Source: Selaginella moellendorffii (lineage: Eukaryota; Streptophyta; Lycopodiopsida; Selaginellales; Selaginellaceae). From it: a stretch of DNA of 64,000 nt. The stretch covers positions 1,177,322 to 1,241,321 of the forward strand of contig NW_003314303.1 of NCBI RefSeq assembly GCF_000143415.4, given 5' to 3'. Below, in pieces: positions 1 through 11,374 of the stretch (within the stretch, counting starts at the first letter, position 1; each line of letters starts with the position of its first letter). Made by a program: the position numbers and the translations under genes. Under the pieces are notes generated by a model. That model had not been told where the DNA came from. It was given only the letters and a program-made list of their open reading frames with translations, and ran no database searches.

Positions 1-265
1 GCTTATCTAGCGCCGTGTAGAAGAGCGCGTAGAATCCAGCAAACAGGAAGCTGTAGTTGATCACCATAAAATCCTGGAGCGGCAGCGTCCTGGCGGGCAG
101 CGGCAAGGGCATCAGCGGCTTCGGCGACGCCAGCGCCATTAGAAGGAGCGCCGTGAAGAGGATCGGCCACACAAACACGACGTGGATGCCGACATTGATC
201 CTGTTGCTGTGATAGGCGCCATAGAAGGCGAAATGCTTCTCCAGATCGAGGATCCCTCTCGCCAT
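1..265 (-). CDS. MPO1/DUF962-like membrane protein, N-terminal part
   Basis: The minus-strand frame opens with ATG at 265 and reads to the window edge without a stop. It begins MARGILDLEKHFAFYGAYH, and the pattern of an early LEKHFxFYxxYH block followed by hydrophobic helices is typical of the DUF962 (YGL010w/MPO1-like) family. Yeast Mpo1 is an ER 2-hydroxy fatty acid dioxygenase; histidines in the first block are thought to bind iron. Two hydrophobic stretches are visible (about residues 25-42 and 63-80). The 3' part lies outside the window, so exon structure is unknown. It is divergent from the IPMDH gene at 347, leaving about 80 bp between start codons for both promoters. Family call is by recall of the motif, not by search. 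Confidence 0.75.
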   Translation of the reverse strand, partial: MARGILDLEKHFAFYGAYHSNRINVGIHVVFVWPILFTALLLMALASPKPLMPLPLPARTLPLQDFMVINYSFLFAGFYALFYTALDK

Positions 266-346
266 CGCTAGAGTTTTAGGGCTCTTGCAGAGATTTATAC
301 CCAAACGCTATCTGGCCGTACACGTGGCAGAATTAGGGTTCTAGCT

Positions 347-2133
<1,787 letters not shown>

Positions 2134-2273
2134 CCAAGAGTTCCAAATTTTGAGAGACTGGTAGCTATGATTCAGGTTTTGATTCTCAGGCAGGTATGAT
2201 AAAACTCAAACTTCGTACTTATTTTTGTTATGGATGATCCACAAACAAGACAGCGAAAAGAATATCGAAGTGC

Positions 2274-2661
2274 TCACGCGGAGTAGTCGATATCGATGAC
2301 TCCTGCGATTCTTCCGAATGCCTTCTGGGTATCAAAAGCTCCTGGACAGCAGCCATTACCAATACATTTGGTGGAGTAGAAGTGTCCACATGCGGCTTTA
2401 ATGTTATAGATCCCTGGCGATGCCGCTGCAAACATAAAATCTGATGGAAGATCGCCGTTCTCGTAGCAGGCCTATTGCGAGACGAAAGAGAGAGGTCATC
2501 ATCCTACTGGTATAGTGAAAAGTTCCAGTTATCTTCTTACACTCTTTCTGTTTGTGGTGCATAGCTGCGCTAAGAATTCCCAGGCTTGGCTCGAGGACTG
2601 CCATGAACACTACGGTGGCAATGGCAAGAGCAGCGAAGGCTTTGGCAGTAGAAGCCATCAT
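2274..2661 (-). pseudogene. EG45-like/PNP gene copy 1, centre deleted
   Basis: Exon 1 (2541-2661) starts MMASTAKAF and encodes a signal peptide ending near PSLG. Exon 2 homology runs 2471-2274 and ends IDIDYSA-stop. Compared with intact siblings in this window, the block between GNGC and CPGAFD is missing (about 15 residues, including the conserved IRVQIVDLCPG). The only nearby acceptor (ATAG before 2471) puts exon 2 out of frame with exon 1, and no alternative AG restores it. The family binds or loosens wall polysaccharide or acts as a secreted natriuretic-like signal in plants; this copy should not produce the domain. I call it a pseudogene from the deletion plus the phase clash. Confidence 0.7.
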
Positions 2662-3025
2662 GGAGGAAATGCAAATGCGACATGGAACTTGTCGAGAAAC
2701 GCGTGCGTACGCATTGCGTATTTATACTCGACCAAGAAGCGCTAGACTACAGTAAAAATTCTCTTTCCAAAGAGACCGCAATGGTGCCATTTTTTTCTCT
2801 TGAAGCCTCTGAACTCCACGTCCCAGACTTTGCCATGCAAGCTCGCTACGTACCACGCCATTAAAGCCTGGTAAAGATTTCAAAGCTCTCACAATTGTGT
2901 ATGGGTAAGAAGGCTGGAATCGAGAAAGAAATAACAAGATGTCAATCTTCTTGATAAATCCTTTTATTGTGATCATGGATCATTGTAGTTCTTCTTTAGG
3001 GCAGCGATAGTGCTTTGGAGCATAT

Positions 3026-3478
3026 CTAGCATGCGTTGTAGTTGACACTGATAACTCCAACAGCTGGGTCTGCAATACGTGCAAATGCCTCTTGGGAGAG
3101 ATCAAAGGCGCCTGGACAGCCCGGGCAAAGATCCACGATCTGCACTCGGATGGTGTCGCCATTCCTGCAGCCATTTCCAGTGCATCTCACGCAGAAAAAG
3201 GTCCCGCAAGCTGCGCCATTGTTGTAGACTGCCGGAGACGCCGCTGCGAACAGAAAATCTGCTGGGAGAGGATTAAACCCAAAGCAAGCCGACGCTGCAC
3301 GAGAAGTTGATCGAGATTTTCACGAATGAGAGTTTAGAACTGCAAAGATCTTACGCTGGTATGGAGGTGTATAGAACGTAGCCCTGCTGGAAATTCCCTG
3401 GGCCATGCTTGGCACCACGAGTGCCAGGAGAAGTGCGGAGGCAATGACTAGAGCAGCAAATCCTTTGCTAGAAGCCAT
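3026..3478 (-). CDS. EG45-like/plant natriuretic peptide (PNP) protein, copy 2
   Basis: Two exons, 3355-3478 (124 nt) and 3026-3294 (269 nt), joined at phase 1, give 130 residues. Residues 1-27 are a signal peptide (MASSKGFAALVIASALLLAL, ending SMAQG). The mature part is a single double-psi beta-barrel (RlpA/expansin domain 1 type): ATFY start, SACFGF, AACGTFFCVRCTGNGC, IRVQIVDLCPGCPGAFDLS and a closing ARIADPAVGV-Cys. Six or more cysteines are placed as in PNP-A/EG45 proteins. It has no expansin C-terminal domain, so it is not an expansin. Expected to be secreted to the apoplast. Intron 3295-3354 is 60 nt. A TATA-like box lies at 3523-3530. Closely similar to the copies at 7.9 and 14.1 kb, which lie on the other strand. 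Physiological role (signal versus wall binding) cannot be told from sequence. Confidence 0.88.
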
Positions 3479-3522
3479 GATTCGTGTAGCAAGAGTGAGA
3501 ATGCTTGTATTGAAAACTCAGA

Positions 3523-3530
3523 CTTTATAC
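3523..3530 (-). promoter_or_regulatory. TATA box of PNP copy 2
   Basis: GTATAAAG on the minus strand, about 45 bp before the ATG at 3478. The same GAGTATAAAG context precedes the copies at 7875 and 14136, so the core promoter was duplicated with the gene. Confidence 0.6.
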
Positions 3531-3978
3531 TCAAGAGATCGCTGGGACGGGAATGCAAAGAGTGTTCTACTTTGAAGTTTCACAGCGGAGTTCCTGGACC
3601 ACCAAAAACGACTCTGGGTGATTGACGTGGGATTTTCAACACGACTCATCTCAGTTTTCCTCACGGCTCATCTCAGTTTTCCTCAAGATCAGTTGTCCCG
3701 TTTTCTCGTTCTAGAGGCGTGTTCAAGTTTACGTAGAAAAGAGTTTTGCCGTTCTCTGAGTCACGAGCCATACGAAAGAAAGTCTATCCAATTCTAGACG
3801 ATGAAGAGTTTGGGTGGCGAAGTTTCTTACATCTCCAAGGTGCCACGAGCCCTATGACTATCGAAGTCTATCCAATTGAATACGACGTGAAAGGCTCTTT
3901 TATAATCCATATGACACATATTCATAAGTTCTAGCGTTTAGTTTTTCAACGCTTCTTTCCAGAGAAATACGTACTTAT

Positions 3979-4006
3979 TTGCAAACCCCCTTTTTTATCC
4001 AAATGC
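3979..4006. other. Spacer between PNP copies
   Basis: Nothing supported here beyond the shared 3' flank of PNP copies 3, 4 and 5 (a stretch starting CAAATGCTTAGCACCTA recurs near 10,330 and 16,060). It marks the left limit of the repeating unit I can recognise. Confidence 0.35.
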
Positions 4007-4496
4007 TTAGCACCTACGATAAGTAAGAGAGATTATAACATCACCAACATAGATTTCGATGTTGATGACACTGGCATCTGGGTTTGCAATTCTTGCAAAT
4101 GCCTGCTGGGAGAGATCAAAGGCACCCGGGCAGCCCGGGCAAAGATCCACGATCTTCACGCGGATAACATTGCTGTTCCTGCAGCCATTGCTCGTGCATT
4201 TCACGCAGTAGTAGTGTCCGCAAGCGGCTCCATTGCTGTAAATAGATGGAGCCGCTGCTGCAAAGCTATAATCTGATGGAAGAGAACCATAGCCATAGCA
4301 AGTTGGTGTTGGTGGATCAGAGAAAAACATTTTTAGGTGTCACTGTGCATGATGAATTCGTGAAAGCTTAAGTTCTTACGCTTGTATTGGTTGTAGAAAG
4401 TGGCTTTGCTTGCGATTCCTAGGCTTGGCTCCGCAAATGCCAAGAGCAGCGTGGTGGCAATGAAGAAAGCAGCAAAGGGGCTTTGGTAGAAGCCAT
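4007..4496 (-). pseudogene. PNP/EG45 copy 3 with two independent lesions
   Basis: Orthologous position to the intact copies at 10.4 and 16.1 kb. Exon 1 (4380-4496) carries two extra G/C bases right after the start (CAAAGGGGCTTTGG against CAAAGGCTTTGG), so the ATG no longer reads into the signal peptide. At the exon 2 border (4308/4309) the intact copies have CCACCAG/CATC; here the acceptor AG is AA, so the intron has lost its 3' splice site. The C-terminus also diverges because about 25 bp around the normal stop are gone, extending the frame to 4007. The barrel core (IRVKIVDLCPGCPGAFDLS) is still clean, suggesting recent decay. Confidence 0.8.
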
Positions 4497-4969
4497 GGAT
4501 GTGGATAATCGCGAAGTAGTGTTCGATGTTGAAAATAATCGTGAACGGGAAGATAATCGTCATGTGATGAAAGTTAAATTCTGCAATTCAAGGAAAGAGC
4601 TTATTTCAAAGCCCTAAAATTCTTGGCAAACGTTGAATACTTCATAATGAATTGAAAGTACATTGTATTCCAGGAGGGACACTCTAGTCATGGATTTATG
4701 GAACGAGTGTTCAAGAGACTGTTGATGTTGAAGCTTATCGTGAACGAGTGCTTGATGATGAAGATAATCCTCATGTGATTATATTATAGTTGAGGAATGA
4801 AAGTTCAAAACGATATCAAATTCTGGGATGCCAGAATAATTCAAGACTAAAACTTTGAAAGCCGTAAAATTCCATGTAACCTGTAAATTCATCAACACCA
4901 AACTTCAATAATGCGAGCAGAACCATTAGATTAAAAATAAATAAGCTGTAATTAAATGTAGTTATTAAC

Positions 4970-5885
4970 TTTGTACAAAGATTTGTATGTATCTTGGCTC
5001 ACATCGAAGCTCACTTCCACTTTCTTTCCACCACTCTTCTCGACCAAGGCCTTGTAGCTTCCAGTGTGAAACTTCCCTTCCTTGTCTGTGGAACCAGAGA
5101 GCTCCGTCTGCCACAGCCTCTTCCCAGCTTCATTCACAATGGCCATCCTGCCAGAATCCCCACAGCACCACTCCCTCCACTTCTGGATGAGCAAACGCTT
5201 CGCGCAGCACAGCCTCCAAGTCGTCCACTCGGACGTGCTCGTTGCTCGAAGACACGTCCAACAAGCCGCAAAGAATCACCCCCACGGGAATGTAGACATG
5301 GCCTTGGACGCAGATACCACTGACTGGAGCACCTTGTGTTGAGTATATACACTGTCTATGACATGAGCTTAAATAGCAGTAGTGCCACCTCACTGATCCA
5401 GGTGTAGGCTAGAGGTGTGTTTCTTGATCATGTCTATCTTTGTCCATTGTAACTTCTGCGTATCTCGTCATGGTATCAGAGTTGTAAGTTCTTGAGTAGG
5501 AAACAGAGTCCTGTCGTGGATATGAGAGAGTGATTGGATGTAGAGGGGATTCATGTCATTGAGATTAAGAGGGTATATGCTTTCTATGACATGGATCTTG
5601 ATCATGTATATTTAGCTATGACAATATATTCAAGCTACATCATAGCTTCCACATATCTCTTCACCTTGCATGATCGAACTCTCAATTTTCTGGACGTGTT
5701 TCTGAGCTGAGGAGCTCATCTTCAACGTGGTAGTCATTGACGAAGAGCCAGACCGGTAGATCCAGAGCTTGAACATGTTGGCGTGAACCTCGTCACCCAG
5801 CCTGCTCTTGTAGAAATCCCTGTCCTTGTTCACGTTGTAGAACTGAAAGCAGAGCTCTCTGTACCACCTGATCACGTTCTAGAGG
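4970..5885 (-). pseudogene. GH10 xylanase fragments, unit 1
   Basis: Two blocks are homologous to the last exon of the intact xylanase at 17.2 kb: about 4970-5345 (C-terminal WGFWQ-DGH, ELSGSTDKEGKF, VEVSFDVSQDT region) and about 5636-5885 (DFYKSRLGDEVHANMF region). The nucleophile segment and several internal runs are missing; frames shift repeatedly, and a 280-bp unrelated stretch separates the blocks. No start, no CBM22 modules. It cannot encode an enzyme. The same broken arrangement is present in unit 2, so the damage predates the unit duplication. Confidence 0.8.
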
Positions 5886-5989
5886 TTGCTCTAAGCCTGT
5901 CACCCTGGGAGCTTTTACGGACTCTTCCAAGATTCGGTCAGACTTTGGAGAACTTTGCCCACTCAGCAGAAGCATCTCCTCTTCTCCTC

Positions 5990-6217
5990 ATAGTGTTAGC
6001 AGCATCTCCGACAGTTTTCAACAATCTCAGAGCTTGCAGGACCTTCTTCTGCTTGAGATGCACTGGAAACGGCTGCAGGGATGGGAACATCATCCGGGTG
6101 CAGATCGTGGATGTTTGGCCGTGCTGTCCAGGAGCCTTTGATCTCTCCCAAGAGGCATTTGCACGAATTGCAAACCCAGATGTTGGAGTTATCAGCCTCA
6201 TCTACAACGGATGCTAA
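5990..6217 (+). pseudogene. PNP/EG45 second-exon fragment, unit 1
   Basis: The plus strand reads SPTVFNN, RTFFCLRCTGNGC, IRVQIVDVWPCCPGAFDLS and ends VISLIYNGC-stop, i.e. most of PNP exon 2. There is no exon 1 upstream; the sequence before about 5985 is xylanase-derived on the other strand. The Cys-Gly pair in CPGCPG has become WPCCPG. Likely a gene scrap created when xylanase and PNP pieces were joined. Confidence 0.75.
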
Positions 6218-7740
6218 ATGTCTCTGATATCCTTCTGATATCTCACTCGCACGTGCTTCCATGATCATACACAATAAAAGGATTTATCAAGAGGATTGGT
6301 GAATCAAAGGATCTCATTCTTGGCTGATCGATTCTAGCTTCCCTTCCCATATATTATTGCGAGAGCTTTGAAATGACCACAAATACGGATGTGGTATGTA
6401 ACACTGTCATAAACATGCATGGCAAAGTCTGGTTGACGGTTTTGACAGTATGCAAATTTCCCTTGTTTTAAACCAATGCTTCTAAAATAATGGTTTTGAA
6501 TTTCATATATTTCTTATGAACTTTTAAATTTTGCAAGAAAGCCTTTTAAATTTCTCAATGTAATTTGCACTTTCCCTTATCATATTGACATCGCTGTGGA
6601 TTGTTGATCAACTTGCTTGACCAGCTGTCTCCTTGTGCCGCATCTTAGGGCTTGACTCTTAATCCAGGCCCGGGCCTCCATGACACTGAGTTGTCACCCT
6701 CAGCAAAGAATGCTCTTAGGGTGATTCTCTATCCAGAATTTCCAAGACGATGGCAATTCCCTTGCCACACCACACACCCAGCCTGAGCATGCAGGGACTT
6801 CCCGTCTGTAGATGTTAGTCCACTAGTGATGAGCAAAGCCAAGGTCCATAACTTTCTGTGATTGTGTGGGATTCAGCAATTAAGAACTCCCTGATTTGAT
6901 GGCCACGCAACAGTGTCCTCTCAAGCGAGGCCAATTGTTTCTCTACAGCTCAACTATGGAGTCACATATGGGAACTCCTTCTGGTACACACACAGCATGT
7001 GACTTTGAGGTACTGTCTATGAAGCCATCATCATCTTACCCATTCAAAACCACTTACAAAGAGCTTTGCAAGCTCATTGAATTATGCCCCTTGAAGTTTT
7101 AATAAGAACTTCAAGAGGAAAGGAAGATCTCCATGCTTTCACGCTCACCTATAGTGTTTGTGATTGTGATGGAATGTCTATTGCCATTGTTCACATAGAT
7201 TGTTAGTCCAAACAATTTGGAGAATGGCAATTCTTAATGCCTACCAGGTTTTCAACCAGATGGAGAAGTGTGTCTAACCTTGCTTCTTAGCCAGACGCTA
7301 TTAGGCTGCTCTAAAATCTGCCACGTGGAACCTCTAACCAGGAGCTTTTATGCAAACTAACATAAAACAACATAAATTAACAGTTGGCCAAAACGAATAT
7401 TTCTACATATGTCATAAGGATTATATGAAAACAAAGATAAGAGTCGTTCACGTCGTTTTCAATTGGATAGACTTCGATAATCTTATGGCCCGTGACGACT
7501 CCAAGTTTTCTAAAGTGAGATATAAGAAAACTTCGCACCCAAACTCTTCATCGTTTAGAATTGGATAGACTTTCATGATAATCGTATTGCTCGTGACTCA
7601 GAAAGCGGCAAACTCTTTTCTACGTAAACTTGAACACGCCTCTAGAACGGAGAAACGAGACAACTGATTTGAGGAAAAACGTGTTGAAAATCCCACGTCA
7701 ATTACCCAGAGTCCTTTTTGGTGGCCCAGGAACTCCGCTG
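6218..7740. other. Non-coding filler of repeat unit 1
   Basis: No gene supported in 1.5 kb. Most of it recurs at about 12,643-14,000 in unit 2 with small indels, e.g. the stretch about 240 bp long starting TTGACATCGCTGTGGATTG. Short open frames here (e.g. 6896-7102) are not conserved between the two units and have no recognisable domain. Confidence 0.5.
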
Positions 7741-7793
7741 TGAAACTTCAAAGTACAACACTCGTTGCATTCCCGTCCCAGCGAGCTCTTGAG

Positions 7794-7800
7794 TATAAAG
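7794..7800 (+). promoter_or_regulatory. TATA box of PNP copy at 7875
   Basis: TATAAAG, 81 bp before the ATG, in the conserved context GAGTATAAAG shared with the 14.1 kb copy (TATA at about 14,055). Confidence 0.6.
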
Positions 7801-7874
7801 TCCGAGTTTTCAATACACTCGTCTCAAGCAGCTCCATATCTTCTTCAAACATTCTCGTTCTTGCTACACAAATC

Positions 7875-8336
7875 ATGGCTTCTAGCAAAGGATTTGCTGC
7901 TCTAGTCATTGCCGCCGCGCTTCTCCTGGCACTCGTGGAGCCAAGTGTGGCCCAGGGAATTTCCAGCAGGGCTACGTTCTACACACCTCCATACCAGCGT
8001 AAGATCTTTGCAGTTCTAAACTCTCATTCGTGAAAATCTTCAACTTCTTGTGTTGCTTCTCGTGCAGCGTCCTCTTGCTTTGGGTTTGATCCTCTCCCAG
8101 CAGATTTTCTGTTCGCAGCGGCGTCTCCGGCAGTCTTCAACAATCGCGCAGCTTGTGGGACCTTTTTCTGCGTGAGATGCACTGGAAATGGCTGCAGGAA
8201 TGGCAACACCATCCGAGTGCAGATCGTGGATCTTTGCCCGGGCTGTCCAGGTGCTTTTGATCTCTCCCAAGAGGCATTTGCACGTATTGCAGACCCAGCT
8301 GTTGGAGTTATCAGTGTCAACTACAACGCATGCTAG
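7875..8336 (+). CDS. EG45-like/PNP protein, plus-strand copy in unit 1
   Basis: Exons 7875-7998 and 8068-8336, intron 69 nt, phase 1, 130 residues. Signal peptide MASSKGFAALVIAAALLLAL to VAQG. Mature barrel: SRATFYTPPYQ, SSCFGFDPLP, AACGTFFCVRCTGNGCRNG, IRVQIVDLCPGCPGAFDLS, ARIADPAVGV and terminal NYNAC. An in-frame ATG 135 bp upstream exists, but the one at 7875 is chosen because a TATA box lies between them and the signal peptide starts exactly here. The protein differs by one or two residues from the copy at 14,136 and by a handful from copy 2. Expected to be secreted. Intact. Confidence 0.9.
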
Positions 8337-8949
8337 ATATCTCTGATATCATGATCAGTAATCATACACAATAATTTATCAAGAGGATTGATGAATCGTT
8401 CTCGATTCTAGCCTTCTTACCCATACACAATCGTGAGAGCTTTGAAATCTTTTCCAAGCTTTAATGGCGTGGTATGTAGTGATCTTACATGGCAAAGTCT
8501 GGGACGTGGAGTTCGAGGCTTCAAGGGAAGAAATACTGAAAGATGTCGCACTGAAAGAAGCCACCTTGTGCCATCAAAGGTTGGGAGTCTGTCAAAACAT
8601 TCTCCACGTCAGCCGAAGTCCAAGACCTTGACACAAAAGATCGGGAGCTTCACTGCAAATATGAAGGTGGCAATGCTGGAAGTGATTCCGGAAGAGAAAG
8701 AAGTTGCCTCAGCTGAGTATCAATGTTTGCAAGGTGTTCCTCAAACGTGAAGTGGTAGGTAACTTCAATGTCAGTGCTGTTGCAATGAAAACTTTCCATC
8801 TTGTGCAATGAAAGATCTTCGTTCAACTCAACAGTTTACAGGAAGGACTTGTAGTTGAGGATGCGACGACTTGTGGAGAATCTTGTGCATTCAGATAGTG
8901 GCCATGAGCATTGTAGAGTGTGGCCTTTGAATGTCCATTAGAGATGTCC
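8337..8949. other. 3' flank and spacer of unit 1
   Basis: Shared with unit 2 (14,598-15,025) except for about 180 bp near 8512-8692 present only in unit 1. The minus strand carries short protein-like stretches (for example FEEHLANIDTQLRQLLSLPE in the unit 2 copy at 14,770-14,840) that are similar in both units, but I cannot assemble or recognise a gene. Confidence 0.35.
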
Positions 8950-9260
8950 TTAACAGGCTGTGGCTCGCCCATTAACTTGATTCGACCATTGGCAATTGTC
9001 GGATTGAGTCACGTTCTCTGCGAGAACGTGGTTGACAACTGCCAGGTTCTCCAGAACCTAGTTGCCAGCTGCCAATTCTGGAGAACCCTCTCATCCTCCA
9101 ATAATGTTATTCCACGTGTCCATTAATGGTCTCGCCACAGCCCGTTAAAGCCGTTCCCGGGCACGGCCTTGCTCGTTCCCTCCAGAAGGCGCTTGCCGGG
9201 CTAACGCCCGGCTCGCCTGTTCTGGGCGGGAACGTGCTCGCCCTACCCAGGAACTGCCTC
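8950..9260. mobile_element. 311-bp unit-1-specific insertion with inverted repeat
   Basis: Unit 2 reads GAGATGTCC directly into ATCTTTCC at 15,019-15,034; in unit 1 these are separated by 311 bp. The insert starts TTAACAGGCTGTGGC (8950-8964) and contains its near-perfect reverse complement, GCCACAGCCCGTTAA, at 9134-9148, defining a 199-bp fold-back module. A second perfect inverted repeat CACGTTCTC-TGC-GAGAACGTG sits at 9012-9032. The last ~110 bp are GC-rich. It looks like a small non-autonomous DNA element (MITE-like) with extra sequence attached; no clear target-site duplication, no coding capacity. Confidence 0.5.
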
Positions 9261-9640
9261 ATCTTTCCAAGCTTCCAAATGGTGATGCCATTCACCTTCT
9301 TATGCCATCCGCATTCAAGGATTATGGAATCCTTCAGAGGTGTGGAGCCAAGCTGTTGGTAGTCCACCACCACAAAATCTGCCTATGAAGGGAGGCCAAA
9401 TACTGAAAACCGAACGCCACTGGCAAATGCCTGTGGGAACCATAGTGTGATTAGCAAATGTCTTCAGGATTAAAGTGTGCTTTGAGATGTGAATATGTGA
9501 TGCTTGGGCAGCTTCCATGGAGATGATGTTGCTGCTTTAACCAGAGTCGACGGGAGCGTCAAGGATGGGCAATCCATGGCTGAAGTCCACTAGTGCAAAG
9601 AATGTGCCAGGATCTGGAAAAACAGTTTTGTCAATCAGAT
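9261..9640. other. Unrecognised duplicated spacer
   Basis: Matches 15,026-15,405 in unit 2. The minus strand contains protein-like pieces (VDYQQLGSTPLKDSIILEC; FFALVDFSHGLPILDAPVDS) that could be exons of an unknown gene, but stops separate them and I cannot join them convincingly. Confidence 0.3.
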
Positions 9641-9878
9641 GTACGAACAGGAAATCTGCTGGAAGAGGAAAGCAAGACGACGCTGCATGAGGAGCAACAC
9701 AAGAAGTTGATCAAGATTTGATTGCGGATGAAAGTTTCTATATAAAGATCTTATGTAGTTATGGAGGTGTGTCGAATGTAGCCCTGCTGGAAATTCCCTG
9801 GGCCACGCTTGGCTCCACGAGTGCCAGGAAAAGCGCGGCGACAATGACTAGAGCAGCAAATCCTTTGCTAGAAGTCAT
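9640..9878 (-). pseudogene. PNP/EG45 remnant: exon 1 with stop and lost donor
   Basis: ATG at 9878 opens MTSSKGFAALVIVAALFLAL and the usual signal peptide through TFDTPP, then TAA at 9759-9761. Where intact copies have CCATACCAGC/GTAAG, this one has CCATAACTAC/ATAAG: a stop and loss of the GT donor. Only about 50 bp of exon 2 (FLFVRxx-like, near 9643-9700) remain; the rest of the barrel is absent. Its duplicate is at 15.4-15.6 kb. Confidence 0.8.
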
Positions 9879-10390
9879 GAGCGAGACTGTTTGAAGAAGA
9901 ACTGGGGCTGCTTGAGACGAGTAACTCGAGTGTGCGAGGACTTTATACTCGAGAGACGTGTATTCTACTTTGAAGTTTCACAGCGGGCCACCAAAAACAA
10001 CTCTGAGTAATGGACATGGGATTTCTAACACGACTTATCTCGTATGTCCTCAAGATCAGTTATCTCGTTTCTCCATTCTAGAGTCGTGTTCAAGTTTACG
10101 TAGAAAAGGGTTTTACCGTTCTCTGAGACACGAGCCGTAAGATTATCAAGTAAGTCTGTTCAATTGAAAACGATGAAGTGCTGGGCTCGTCACGAGCCAC
10201 AATATTATCCAATTGAACACGACATGAAATCTTTGTTTTGTATTAAGGCTTATTCATATCATACTAGTGTTTAGTTTTTCAACATTGAAATACGTACTTA
10301 CTTCGGCTTCTCATCACGTCCCAAATGCTTAGCACCTATGATAAGTAAGAGAGATTATAACATCACCAACATAGATTTCTTTTATCATTC

Positions 10391-10841
10391 TTACTGGTAG
10401 TAGTCGATGTTGATGACACCGGCATCTGGGTTTGCAATTCTTGCAAATGCCTGCTGGGAGAGATCAAAGGCACCTGGGCAGCCCGGGCAAAGATCCAGGA
10501 TCTTCACGCGGATAACATTGCTGTTCCTGCAGCCATTGCTCGTGCATTTCACGCAGTAGTAGCGTCCGCAAGCGGCTCCATTGCTGTAAATAGATGGAGC
10601 CGCTGCTGCAAAGCTATAATCTGATGGAAGAGAACCATAGCCATAGCAAGCTGATGCTGGTGGATCAGAGAAAAACATTTTTAGTTGTTATTGTGCATGA
10701 TGAATTCGTGAAAGCTTATTATAAGTTCTTACGCTTGTATTGGTTGTAGAAAGTGGCTTTGCTTGCGATTCCTAGGCTTGGCTCCGCCAAGAGCAGCGTG
10801 GTGGCAATGAAGAAAGCAGCAAAGGCTTTGGTAGAAGCCAT
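10391..10841 (-). CDS. EG45-like/PNP protein, minus-strand copy in unit 2
   Basis: Exons 10733-10841 (109 nt) and 10391-10656 (266 nt), phase 1, 124 residues. MASTKAFAAFF signal peptide, ATFYNQYK, then PSACYGYGSLPSDYSFAAAA, AACGRYYCVKCTSNGC, IRVKILDLCPGCPGAFDLS, ends NIDYYQ. Acceptor is CCACCAG/CATC. Relative to the 16.1 kb sibling, six bases are missing in exon 1 (LLLAEPSLG against LLLAFAEPSLG), an in-frame loss that shortens the signal-peptide core by two residues but keeps it hydrophobic. Otherwise intact; secreted double-psi barrel protein. Orthologous to the broken copy at 4.0-4.5 kb. Confidence 0.85.
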
Positions 10842-11374
10842 GGATGTATGGAACAGGATAATCACGAACGAGTGTTTGATGTTGAAAATAATCGTGCGAT
10901 GGGGAAGATAATCGTCATGTGATTAGATGTGTAAAAGTTAAATTCTGCAATTCAAGAAAAGATCTTATTTCAAAGCCCTTGGCAAACCTATCTCAAGTTG
11001 AATACTTCATAATGAATTGAAAGTAGAACGAGTGTTCAAGAGACTGTTTGATGTTGAAGCTTATCGTGAACGAGTGGTTGATGATGAAGATAATCCTCAT
11101 GTGATTATATTATAGTTGAGGAATGAAAGTTCAAAACGATATCAAATTCTGCGATGCCAGAATAATTCAAGACTAGAACATGATGCTGGATGCGTATAGA
11201 ATCTTATTGCTGGAAGAGCTTATTTGAAAGCCATAAAATTCCGTGTAACCTGTAAATTCATTAACACCAAACTTCAATAATGCGAGCAGAACCATTAGAT
11301 TAAAAATAAATAAGCTGTAATTAAAGGTAGTTATTAGAATTTTTTTATTGTCAGGATTCGAACTTGTACAAAGA

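Noticed and set aside
6896-7102. 68-codon ORF in unit 1 filler
   Set aside because: The matching part of unit 2 is deleted, and there is no motif.
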